NCBI GenBank assembly: GCA_943328885.2
Contig: CALQBT020000033.1
Coordinates: 1 to 12,080, forward strand
DNA from: Bordetella parapertussis
GTDB taxonomy: Bacteria; Pseudomonadota; Gammaproteobacteria; Burkholderiales; Burkholderiaceae_C
Direction of reading: 5' to 3'
DNA: 12,080 nt
The notes under the pieces were generated by a model. That model was not told the origin of the DNA, made no database searches, and saw only the letters and a program-made list of their open reading frames with translations. The position numbers were made by a program, and so were the translations under genes. This document shows positions 1 to 12,000 of the stretch, piece after piece. The first letter of the stretch is position 1, and each line of letters begins with the position of its first letter.

Positions 1-3000
1 GGCCTGCAGGTGCAGCGACTTGGCCGAAACGCTGGGCTGCGCCAGGCTGTCATCGGCCCGCGAGATGCTGCCGGCGGCTGTCAGGCTGAGGTCTCCACCC
101 GACACCACGGGGCCGCGCGCATCGGACAGGCGCGCCACATAGGCCGATGCGACGATGTGTCCCACGACGATGTCTCGGCCCGCCGTCAGGCTGACGCTGC
201 CGCCACCGCTGTCGATCGTGCTGCCCGCAGCCTGCTTGATATCTTGAACGGCGGAAAGGCGGATGTCACCGCCGCCGCTCGCGCCCAGCCAGCCCAGACC
301 TGCGCCGGCGACCAGGTCGGCGTTCAGCACGATGTCGCTGGTCGCGCCCGACGCCGTCAGGCTGATGCCGCCGCTGCCGGCGCGTATGCCCACGCCCTGG
401 TCCAGCGCCGGATAGCTGTCGACGCTGATGCTGCCGCTGGCCGTGACCGACACCGCGCCCGCATCGCCCGTGCGCAGGCCGCTGAGCGCGGTGTCCCACA
501 GGTCAGCGCGCAAGCCGATCTCGTTGATCTGGCCGAAACGCAGGTCGGCCATCGCACCGATGCGCAGCGCGCCGGCGTTGACCAGGCGGATGTCGCCGGT
601 CGCGGTGCCCGCTGCCAAGGTGATGACCGCCGTGCGCAGGCGCGTGGCGTCGCTGCCACCGCCGATGCCGGTGCCCGCCAAGATGCGCAGTTGGTCGCCA
701 TAGAGGCTGGTGCCGTCGGTCAAGAGCTTAGACGCATTCGCCACCGCGCCGCCCGCGATCAGGCTGATGCCGGACGCGCCGCTGAGCAGCGCCTCGGCAG
801 TCGTTCGCGCATCGATGATGCCCAGCGTCAGGTTGACGCCTGCGGCCAGACGGATGTTGCCGCCGTCGCTGGCCAGCACCGCATCGGCTGCCATCGTCAG
901 ATTGCGCCCGGCCTGCAGGTCGGCGCTGTCCTGGCGGGTCATGACCCGCGAGGCGGCGTCCAGCAGCAGGTCACGGCCTGCCAGCAAAGACAAGGCGGTG
1001 GCCTGGACGGATTTGCCCTGACCCAGCACCACATCGGCATTGCTGGCCAGCGCTTCGATCAGCAGATCACCGCTGCCGAGCAAGATGAGGTTCGCGGCAA
1101 TCGTCAGGCTGCCTGCGCTGCTGCGCAGCACGGCCGAGCTGTCGCCACCCTCGCTGCCCGCGGCAAAAGACTGCACGGTCAGCGCGCGGTCGTTGAGCAA
1201 GGCCACGTCGCCGGCGGCGCTGAGATTGAGCTTGTCGGCCGAGGTCTCGATCGTCTCGCCACGGCGGCCCAGCAGGCCGACCGAGCCCCCGGCGCTGACC
1301 GTCAGCGTGCCGGCCACCAGGTCGGCCGCCGCATCGCCTGCCGCATCGACGGTGGCTTCGAGCAAGGCGCCGCCAGCGCTCAGATTCAGCGCGGCGTCGC
1401 CTGCGTCGACCAGCGACACCACGATGTCCTGGGCGGCATTGACCTTGATCGTGCCGACCGTGCCGTAGCTGGTGCCGCGCTGGCCGGTCTTGATCCACGC
1501 GCCGGCTTCTTGCAGCACGGAGCCGAGCGAGGCCTCGATGTCCAGCGTCCCCTTGAAGTGGGTCAATTGAGAGTCAGCACGCTGGACCACGTCTTGATGC
1601 GCCAGCAACTTCAGCACACCGCCCCCGAAAGTGATGTCGTTGGCCAGCACCAGGCTGCCACCGGTGGACTGCAACAACAGCCGACTGCCCGAGTAGGCCT
1701 GCAGGTCGAGTGCGGCCGTGACCGTCAGATCGCCCTGGGCCTGAACCTGGATCCAACCCTGGCGCGCCATGTACAGGCTGTCGACCCCGAGGTCATCGAC
1801 ATCGGCGACATTGATCACCGCGCTCAGGTCGCTGATGCTCGAGACGCTCAGATGATCGGCGTCGATCTTCAGCGCACGCAGGCTGCTGCCGATGTTGTGC
1901 ACCGACTGCTGCGCAACCGGGTTGCCACCCTGGCCCGCGACCAGCGTGACCTGCGCGCCCCGCAGGTCGATGTCGCCGCTGCCCGAAGCGAGCAGACTGC
2001 CGGTCGGCGATTGCAGGAACAGGTCGCCCTGCTCGGAAACCACATGGGTCAGCAGCATGTCGCCGCTGGCCTCCATGAGCTTGACCGTCCCGAAAGCGTC
2101 GACCTGCAGATGGCTGCCGGCGTCGATCAGCAGCGCGCCAAATTCGCGCTGACCGGTCGTCGAATTTGTGCCCAGGCTGGTGAACACGCCGCCGCGCAAG
2201 CTGCCGCCTTCGGCCTTCAGTTCGATGTCGCCAGGGCCGCGGATCAGCGCGGTGTTCGAGCTGCCCGCGGCGTAGATCGATCCGCCGGCCTCCAGGTGGA
2301 TGCGCCCGGCCGACGCGACGCCCTTGATGAACAAGCCACTGCGGCTGTCGAGCTGCAGATCGCCATCGGCGCGCAGGATCACCTCGCCCTGGCTCTGCAC
2401 CGCAACCACGCCGCTGGCCGAGATGTTGAGGTCGTCGGTGATCTGCAGCGTCACGCTGAGCAGGTCACGGCGGTCTTCGATCCATTGCCCATGGCGCACG
2501 TCGGCCACGCCATCGGTGCTGGCCAGCGTGCTCAGGTCTGTTGGCGCGGTGGCGTTGGCCGCCACCTTGCGCCACAGCGACGCAGTCTGGAACACATAGG
2601 GTGAGGACAGGTCGAAAGTACCGTCGTCGCCGAGGTATTCGTAACGCTGGTACTGCAGGTCCAGCACATCGCGTGGGCTGGCCTGGGCCAGCAAGGCCTT
2701 GTTGGCCTCGCTGAGCTTGGAGAAATCTGCCGGGCGAGCGATCGTGATGCGGTCCGAGCTGCGGCCCACGGCAGCGACCGTCCCGCCGCTGTCGGTGACC
2801 GCGCTCAAGCTGATGTTGGCGCCCATCACGTTGGTCAGCTCCGCGCCGCCGTTGCTGGCTGCAGTCAGCACATCGCTGTGCGGCAGCATCAGCGCCATGA
2901 CGTCGGGCGCCAACGCGTAACGCGCGTTGGCGCTCAATTCGGTGGCGCTGCCCAGGCCAGCCGTGGCCAGCGCTTCGTCGCTGAAGTCGGCTTGGTCGAT

Positions 3001-6000
3001 CATCGCCTGCACACCATCGGCATTCGGCACGAAGCGCTCCAGCGCCGCGTCGACGATCGCGCCGTGCAGCGCCGACAGGCTGACGTCTTGCGGCGTCAGC
3101 GTGGTGCCCGCTTCGACCGAGGCGTTGCCATCGTTCCAGGCGGTGGGCGCCACCAGGCGCAGGTCGCCGTTGGCTTCGATCACCGTGACGCTGCCCAGCG
3201 CACGCGCGGCCAAGCCGCCGGCGCCGCCAATATCGCTGTCAACCCGGACGTTGATCAGCCCGTCCCCGCCGTCGAGCTGAACCGTCTCGCCGACGATCCG
3301 CGAGGTCGAGGCCAGGCCCCAGATGCCGTCGGTCGACAGCACCGTGACGTCGTGCGCGGTGCCCACTGTCGCTGCAGCGTTGAGGTAGCCCTGGGCCGCG
3401 CTCAGCGGCACGCCGCCCGCCTCGTAGGTCACTGCGATGATCTGGCCGATCTTGATCGGCGCGCTGGGCTTCTTCGGGTCGGCAATCTGCTCGACCACCA
3501 CGTTGCCGGTGGCGACGATGTTGAGCTTGCCCTTGGGGTCTTTGACGCGGACCGTCACATCGCTGTTGGCCACGATGTCGGGCACCGCGCCGCTGAACAC
3601 CACCGTGCCAGCGACTTCCAGCGCATCGGCTGACAGCGCGATCGGCTTGAAGTCGTTGTCAGCCTCGGCCGTGCTCTGGCCGAAAGACACGCTGCCGGCC
3701 AGCAGCAGCTTGCCGGTGGTCTGGATGTTGATCACCGGTTTGCTGCTGCCGAGCATCGCCTCGATGCTGACCGGCTTGTCGGCCTGCATCGAGTAGGTGT
3801 AGAAATCCTTCAAGCCGGTGACCGTGGTGGTCTTGGTGGTGATGGTCTGCTCGCGCAGCCAGCCACCGCCCGTGACGGTCGGGCCGTCGATGGTGATTTC
3901 CTCGTTGGCGAAATTGCTGTCGAAGCGGTTGTCGGCCTTGGACGGCGTCCAGTCACCGTTGGCGCCGGCCCATAGCAGCGTCGGCACCCCGGTGATCGTG
4001 TTGCTGGGTGTGGCCAGGTAGGCGTACCACAGCGCGGGCTTGTCGGGGTACAGCGCCATCATCGACAAGTCCAGCGTCTTCCTGCCGCCGCTGAGCTGCG
4101 CGACAAAAAGCCATTTGTTTTCGACGCTGAAATCGATCACCGGGAAGGCCACCGCACTGGTGCCGCCGACATAGCGGTACAGCTTGTCGGTGCTCACGTC
4201 GCGGACCAGGCTCACCCCCTTGACCAACTCGACGGCCGGATTGCTCCTTTGGACATAGTCAACCACCAGCTCGTTGCCCTGCAGCGCTTGGCGCACCGCG
4301 GCTGACACGTTCGGGTCACTCAGTCGGATCAGCAGTTCGGACTCGAGCAGCGGCGTGCCGTCAGTGAATTTGGTGTCGACCGACTTGGCCTCGGTGTCGG
4401 GCGACAGCGCGTCCCACTGGAAGCCCAGCAGGTTGAAGCTCTTTTCCTCGTAGATTTTCAGCGCCGTGCGGGTCTTGGCCTGGCCTTCGGTCCAGACGTA
4501 GTAACGGCCCAGCTCGGGTTGGTAGACCATGGGCTGGCCGGCGTCCACCCCGGTCTGAGCTGCGCCTGCGACCGGGTTGTAGGTGATGCTGCTGACACCG
4601 CCACTCGATTCGAGCACACCTTGCTTGACCGCGTGGTCGAACTTGCCGTGCTGTACCTGGTAGTCGTCACGCCGCAAGGTGGCCGTGTCGGTGATGGTGA
4701 TCTTGCCGACGCGGTCGGTTGACACGTCGATGGTGTCGACGGTCAGTGAGAACTTGCTGCGGTTGATGATGTTGACCGAGGCGTAACCGCTGGCCACGCG
4801 CAAGCGCCCGTTGCCAGTGCTCAGGATCTGACCGGTCAGGTTGATCACCCCCCCGGTGGGCTTGATCGGGCTGAGCACGATGCTGCCAGCGTCGACATCG
4901 AAGAAACCGTCGACCGACGCGAGGCCGGCTGCGCCGTACGAGATACCGGGCAGCAGATTGCCGCTGGCATCGGTGAAGTTCGACGAGCGTCCGGGGTTGA
5001 AGGTCTCGGCTATCGTCAGGTCGATGCTGTCGACACCGCTTTGCACCAGGCCGTTGAGGTTGAGGTAACGGGCATTGATGTTGATCTCGCCCATCGCGAA
5101 GACGATCGAGCTTTTGGTGGCTGACGCATCCATCGCGGCGAGCAGGAGCTGCAGCCGAGCGTCGCCGGCATTGCCGTTGGCTTGGCCGTAGCGCAGCTGG
5201 CTCTTGCTGCCCGCGGCGTTGTAGGCCTGGCTGCCGAACAGCTCGAAAAAGCTGTTGTTGGCCAAGTCAGGATTGGCCGACAGGTACTGACGCGGGTCGC
5301 CGCCGGCGTGGTACCAGTCGCCGGTGCTGAGGTTGAAGTCGCCCGTCGCGCTGAGCTTGACGGTGCCGGCACGCAGTTCGCCGGTGACGTTGATGCTGCC
5401 CTCCATGTTGGTCAGGTAGAGCGCACCGTCAGCGTTCTTCAGGCTGCCACGCACATACAGGTCTTGCGGCGCATCCGGTATCTGGACGGTTCCCAAGCTG
5501 TAATAAGCCTTAGGATAAGCGTCTTGCATCACCCGAATTTCGCTCTTGCCGGTGTCGCGCAGAAAGCTCAGCGTGGTCGCACCCGGGCCGGGTGGCGCGT
5601 ACTGCAGCCTGGCAAAGACACCCGACTCGTTGCCGTCCAGGCCGTCGATGTTCAGGCTGGCAATCGCGACGCCGAATTCCAGCTTCAGCACCAGCGTGGC
5701 GGCGTTGACCGCCGCGACGAAGTCAGCCAAGCTGACGGCGCTGGCGATGGCGGCGAGCAGGGCTTGCGCATTGGCGGGCAATGTGGCGCCGCTGCGCGGC
5801 GTGGCGCGCAGGCTGATCGCCTCGGTGCCGACCAAGGTGGCGAAGCCCCGGGTGCTGTTGCTCGCCACCGCGACGGTCTGGCCCGCTTCGGGCTTGAGGA
5901 AGGACTGGCTCAGCGTGACGACCTGCGAAGCGATCGCAACAAGCGCTTGCGTGACCGCGCGGTTGCCAAAGTACACCGATCCGGCGTCCAGCGACACCAG

Positions 6001-9000
6001 CTCGCCATCGAGCTTGTCGACCCGTCCGCTGGCCAGGATGCTGATGTCGTTGATCTCCAGGCTGAAGGGTGTGTTGTTGACGATGTTGATGCGGGCCTGG
6101 CCATGGGCCAGCGCGCGGCCGCTGGTGTAGGCCTGCGCCAGCGAGCCGCGCGAGGCGGCGTCGGCCTGGACATAGATGCCGCCGGCCGAGGCTTGCACCG
6201 TGGGCAGGCGCAGGAACAGCATGTCGAACTGCGCGCGCGGCGCCACCGCAGCGCCGGTCTGGACCGCCAGGCCCATCTTCAACAGCTTGGCGTCGATCTG
6301 TTCGAGCAAGACTTGATAACGTGCAATAGCCTCGGCATTGCCGGCATGGCTCTCCATCCAGCCGACGACTTTGGCGCGGTCCTCGAACAGCTGGTTGGCC
6401 ACATTGGCGTAGACCAGTTGGGGCAGTGCCATGTCGACGGGCTTGACGACGTAGAAGCGGCCGTTCAGCTGGGACGCAAACTGCAGGCCCCGGTCGCTCT
6501 TCATCGCGGTCAGCTGGGTCCAGCCGCTGCCGCTAAAGCTCTCGCCCACACTGATCGTGGCGTCGCCGCTGGCGCTGCGCTGGTACCAGTCGCCGCTGGC
6601 GGTTCGCACCGTCTCGCCGGTCTTCACCACCATCCCGGCTGTGCTGGCGCTGAGCAGATGGGTCGCGGTGACCGGTTTCCAGCGCGTGGTGTCGAGGTAG
6701 TTCTCGGCCTCCAGCGCCAGGTTGCTGTCGGCCGCACCGGTGGGCGGGCTGTAGACATAGGCCTGGTTGGCCACGCCCTTGCCGAAGGCGCCGGGCACCA
6801 GCTCGACGATGTTGCCGGTGGTCACGCCGATCGCCACCGAGTCGATGTCGAGCACGGCGTATTCGTAGCGCTGGGCCGGGTCCAGGCCCAGGGCCAGCAG
6901 CTCGGCGGCGTTCAAGGTCTGGCCCAGGCGGTCGGCCGCGATCGTGCGCTGGCCGCCGACCAGGATCGGCAGCAGCTGCAATTCGGAGTGGTAGTTGACC
7001 CCGGCTTCGAGCTGCGCGGCCGGCCCGACCATGACCGTGTTGACGCTGTTGACCGAGCCGCCGCCGGCGACCTTGCCGGCATAGATCGGCAGTGCCAGGT
7101 TCAGCACCATGCCAGCGGTGCGGGCGCGCGTGTCGCCGCCCAGGCCGGGTTCGGCGATCAGGTCGATGTCGCGAACGGCGCGCACCGCGCTCGTGCCGCC
7201 GAGCACGATGCTGTTGAACTCGTTGATCTGGGCCCGCGCGATCGGCAGGCTCAAGCCCTGCAACGCGATCAAGGTCATGTCGGTCTGGGCCTTGGCGTCG
7301 AGTTGGTTGCTGACGCGGTCTCGGCTCTGGCCGGCGTAGAGCTTGACGTCGGTGCCGAGCAACTCGGCGTTGTTGAGCAGGATGTCGCTGTGGCTGTTCA
7401 GATCGCTGAACGCGTTGGCATTGGCGCCAGCGATCGCGCCGACCGACAGCACGTTGGCGCCCGAGAGCATCGTGGCATCGGTGCGCGTGCTGAGCTCGAG
7501 GTTGCCGCTGTAGTTGCGCAGCGCGCCGCCGTCGATCACGATGTCCGAGAAGGTGTTGGCCGTCTGCTCGGCCAGCGCAAAGTTGATCGCCAGGCCCCCC
7601 ACGCCGTCGACCCGAACCTTGTCGATGATGTTGAGCCGGGTCAGCGTGCTGAGTCGCAAGGTGGCGCCGCCGACGGTGGTCGATTGGGTGTTGATCTGCG
7701 CACCCTGACCGACCTTGACCGCGGCGCCGAAGAGCTTCTCCGTGCTGCCTATGGTGGTGATCGCGCTCAGCGCGGTGAAGGCCACGCCGCCTGCGGAGGT
7801 CGATCGCAGGGAGTCCTGTGTGGCCGAGAACTTGCGCTTGCTGACCAGGTTCTTGGCGTCGATCAGCACCGTCTCGGCCTCGACCTTGGCGCCCGCGCCG
7901 ATCACCACCTGGGCATCGCCCGCCAGCGTGTTGAGCATCAAGGCGCCGCTGCCCGCAAATGCGCCGACCGCCAGGTTCTCCGAGACCGCGTCGAAGTTCT
8001 GCTCCCGCCTGGCGTTGAGCTGCACGGTCTGCGCCAATACCTGGCTGCGGGCGCCGATGCCTGCCAGCGTGGTCGCGCCAATGCCAAGGTCCGAGTAGGC
8101 GCCGGCGATGCCGGCGAACAAGCCGCCGCTGGCCGCGATGGCATGCTGGTAGATCTCGTCCTGACCGTAGGCGTCGATGCGCAGCGCAGCCGCCTGCAGC
8201 TTGACATCGTCGCCCAGCCCGGCCCAGATGCGGCTGTTGTCAGTGGTCTGCACCATGCTCACGCCCATGGCGCCGCCCGAGCTGACCGAGATCGACGCCG
8301 ACAGCGCATCGGCGTTCTGCAGGCCTTGCGCGCTGACCAGCACATCGCCGGCCACCGTCACTTCGGCGTTGTTGACGCCGGCCTCGATCACCGGCGCGAT
8401 CAGGTTGACCGACACCGTGCCGGCCGCCGCCGCGGCCACCAGGCCGAAGCTGGCCGCCGCGGCGATCACCTCGGCCTGGCTGGTGGCCTTGCCCTGCGCC
8501 CTGACCGTGAGGTCGCCCGCGCTCAAGACCCTGCTCCTGCCGGTCAGGCCCTGGGCGTCGGCCGGGTCGACCACCGCTCGGATCTCGGTGTTGATCGTGT
8601 TGTAGGAGTTGGCACCGCCGCCCGCCACCGCAGCACCCACACCGCCCATGATGGCCACCGCCACCGCAGTCGAGCGCGACTTGATCACCGACACATCGCT
8701 CGCGTCCAGGCTGATGTCGCCCACGGCGTCCAGCACCGCGCGATCGACCAGCACCTGGGTGCTGCTGGCGATCAGGTTGTCGGCCAGCGACACGCCGATC
8801 GCCACCGACGCTCCGACGGCGCCGAACGACGCCGCCACCGAAACCGCCATCACGCTGGCGTCGATCTTGGCGCTGTCGGTGGCCGCAATCCTGATGAAAC
8901 CGTCAACCTCGATGCCGTCCACCGTGGTGGTGCCGTCGACATAGGCCAGCGTCTGCGAGCCGATGCGGTTGACCGCGCTGGCGCCCGCGCCGCTGATCGC

Positions 9001-12000
9001 GACCGCGGAGGCACCACCGGCAATCGCCACCGAGCCCGCGAACACCGTCGAGTCAATAGTCTGCAGGTTGTCGGCCAGAACGCTCAAGTTCAGCGTTTGC
9101 TCGGCATCGTCGAGCGCGACGATCGAGGACTGGCTGATGCCGGCCTCGACCTGGTTGGCCGCGGTGGCCGTGAGCTGCTTCCACTTCTTGGTCTCGGCGA
9201 AGTCCTGGCTGAGGATCAAGTCCTTCTGGTTGCCGTCCTTGTCCTTCTCGGCGCGCAGCAGGGCGGCGTCGCCGATGTACTCGTAGACCTCGTTGGCGCG
9301 CGCCCCCGAGCGTGGGCCCAGGCGGATCACGTCGCCCATGACGAGCTTGTCCGGCGAGTCCACCCCCGAGGTGTATTTCACTGCGCCGGTATAGTGGACC
9401 GGGTCGTAGCCCACATAGTTGCGAGCCAGCGCCAGGCCGATCGAGGCCCCAAAGCCACCGGCGCCGCCGGCGCCCACGCCGATCGAGGCAGCGACGACGG
9501 TCGCGTCGATCCGGCTGCTGGCCGTGGACTTCACATCCATCGCGCCGGCGACGCCCAGCTCGCTGTTGTCGACGCGGGCAAAGCTGTCACCCAGGATGAT
9601 GTTCATCGCCGACGCACCCGCGCCGCTGACGCCGACCCCGGCGGCGCCGCCCACCGCCAGCGCCATCGAGGCGGCGATGGACATCACCTGGATGCTGGCC
9701 GCCGAGCTGGCGAGCACCTGCACGTCGCCGGTGGCGACCAGCTCCGCGCCGGCGATCTCGGCCAGCACCTGGGTGTTGATCACATTGCGCGCCAGTGACA
9801 CGCCGATCGACAAGGCCGCGCCCACCGAACCGCCGAAAGCCGCGGAGATCGACGCCGCGCCTGCGAAGGCGTGGATGCGCGAGTTGTCGCTGGCCTCGAT
9901 GTCAACGCTGCCGACCGAGAGCTCGCTCAAGCGCTTGCCCAGGGTATAGCCCAGGCCCGTGTCGATGCCCGCATGGACACGGTTGCCGATCTGGTTCTCA
10001 GCCCAGACGCCCGAGCCGCTGACCGCGATGCCCGCACTGGCACCCACACCGACCGCGACAGAACCCGACAGCACCAGCGCGTCGATGGTCTGCCGGGCAT
10101 TGGCGGTGAGCGACAGGTCGCCGTCCTCGGCAACGATCTTGCTGTCGATCACCAGCGCCTGGACGGTGGCGATCGCCGCTTCACCGACGACGCCAAAACC
10201 CTCCTGGCCGATCAGGTTGCGCGCCACCGAGATGCCGATCGACGCACCGACCCCCGGCCCCATGCCCGCGGCCACCGCCACCGACAGCGACGCGACCGTG
10301 GCCGAGATGCTGGCTTGGCTCTGCGCGCTCAGGTCCACGTCGCCAGCGCTTCTGACCACGCTGTTGGCGATCAGTGCGTCGGTGTGGCCCATCACCGTGT
10401 TGATTGCCACCGCGCCTGCGCCGCTCAACGCGATGCCGGCACCGCTGGCCGAGACGCCGATGGCCGCTGAAGCCGCCACCGACAAGGCGTTGATGCTGTT
10501 GCGAGACGCGCTCAGGTCCTTGCCATTGATCGCCAGCGTGTAGCTCTTGCCATTGGCGTCGAGCAGCTTCCAGCGCTTGCTCGATTCGATGATCGACACC
10601 TCGATCGTGGGCTCCACCTGCTCCCAGTGGTCGGTGTCGGTGTAGTCGACCTGGGTCAGGTCGTAGCGCTGCTTGTTCTTGCCGATGTAGGTGTAGACCG
10701 TGCCCGCGTCGCCGCCCCCGGCGTGGTCGTCGGCGAGCTGCACCGTGTCGCCCTTGCGCATCAGCTTGCCCGAGTCGACCTCGACCCACAGGTCTGCGTC
10801 GGCGAAGTCGGCGGTGGACAGGTTGGCCGTGCCGCGGTAGCTGTAGAACTGCTCGATGCCTTGGTCGTCGGTGCTGCGCACCAGGTCGTCCATCGCCAGC
10901 TCGACCTTGCCGTCGGCGGCCTTCACGCTCAGCAGCGTCCAGGTCTGCTTGTCGGCGAAATTGGCCGACGGGAAGTTGACCGATTCACCCGTGCCGACGT
11001 ATTGGTAGAGCTTGTCGTTGTCGGCACCGGTGAACGCGACCCGCACCAGGTCGCCATGGCGAAGGTTGCGGTCGCGAGACTGTTCGTTGTCAAACACCGA
11101 GAGCGTTTCCCAGACCGTGTCGTCCGCAAAGTCGGCCTTGCCCAGGTCGACCTTGCCTTGGTAGCGGTATGCGGTGTTGCCGGTGTCCGAGGCCACACCC
11201 ACCTGCTGGCCCTTGGCCAAGGCCAGGGTCTGCGCGGTGGGCGCCGACAGCACGTCGAGCGCCTTCCAGCGCGTGGCGTCCTCGAAGTCGGCGCTGGCCA
11301 GATCGATCTCTTCGCCGGCGCCAGGCTTGATGTACTCATAGAGCTCTTCGCCGGCGTCGCCAGCGACCACGACGCGGTCGCCCTTGACCAAGGCAAAGCG
11401 GCTGCCCTCGGGCTGGAAGTGGAAGTAGAACGACGCCCACAGGTCTGCATCGTCGAAATCGGTGGTGACGAGGTTGACCGAGTCGTTGTTGCCCAGGTAT
11501 TGCCACAAGCCCGCGAACTCACCGCTGGTGATCTGCACCAGGCTGTCTGCCGCCAGATCGACCTCTTCGACCTCGGCGGCCACCACCAGCGCGTCTGCGG
11601 TCCACAGCGCGCTGTCGCGGTAGTCGGCCAGGCCCAGGTCGGTCAGCCCCTTGTATTCGTAGACCCGGCCATCGTCGGGGTTGACGATCAGTTCGCCCTT
11701 GAACAGCTTGAGCTTGTGATCGGCTGGCGCGGTCGTCTGTGCGGGCGGCAAGAGGTCGCGTCGCAGCGCCACCAGCTCCCAGGTGCTGGCATCCTCGAAA
11801 TCGGCCTGCGCCAGGAACACCGTCCGGCTGTCGCCTAGATAACGCAATACCTGTTCACGCGATGCGCTGGACAGGTCGAGCAGGTCGCCGGTCTTCATCG
11901 CCAGCGACTGGCCGTCCAGCGCCGCCGGGTCGGCGGTGTGCAGGTACGAGCGGGCCCAGAGTTCGGTGTCGGCGAAATCGGCCAGGTCCAGATCGGTCTT

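Larger units (their letters stand above)
1..2562 (-). repeat. FHA-like beta-helix, short G-D-[IVL]-x-L-x-A strands
   Basis: About 850 residues of short beta strands and turns continue out of the left edge. The recurring element is a turn and strand of the type [AS]-G-[DGS]-[ILV]-x-[LV]-x-A. Examples are DGDLQLDS, GGSIYAAG, GDIELKAEGG, AGRDLLLDAA, AGRNLTMAAD, GGNIRLAAG, GGDIRLSAV, GGSVSLTAGRDI and GGDLSLTAAGSI. Spacing is irregular but commonly near 20 residues, as in right-handed beta-helices of filamentous haemagglutinins. Aromatic residues and Trp are rare here, in contrast with the opposite end of the fragment. This is likely the shaft of the adhesin. The C-terminal end is not in the window, so whether it carries an effector or anchor domain is unknown. 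Confidence 0.85.

Noticed and set aside
5182..9798. Very long plus-strand open frame (1538 codons), with others at 10-2604, 2878-3633, 9871-10470 and 10627-11838
   Set aside because: All are in exact codon register opposite the continuous minus-strand gene. They stay open only because the sense gene almost never uses TCA, CTA or TTA, the complements of stops; each ends at one of those rare codons. Their translations are Arg/Ala/Asp/Gln/His-rich with no domain-like pattern, while the sense translation shows clear repeats.
8317..10497. Hydrophobic Ala/Val/Gly stretches that might be transmembrane helices
   Set aside because: They recur every 60-70 residues in a Cys-free repetitive protein, are heavily Gly/Ser-rich, and alternate with beta-strand motifs. 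This fits a solenoid core better than a polytopic membrane protein.
10181..10789. Minus-strand open frame of 202 codons in another register
   Set aside because: It overlaps the giant gene on the same strand out of frame, and its product is a Gly/Arg-rich low-complexity sequence. The in-frame reading gives the aromatic and Gly/Ala repeats.
10929..11522. Minus-strand open frame of 197 codons in another register
   Set aside because: It is a Ser/Thr/Arg/Pro-rich shadow of the aromatic repeat array. The repeat motifs are present only in the 12078-1 register.
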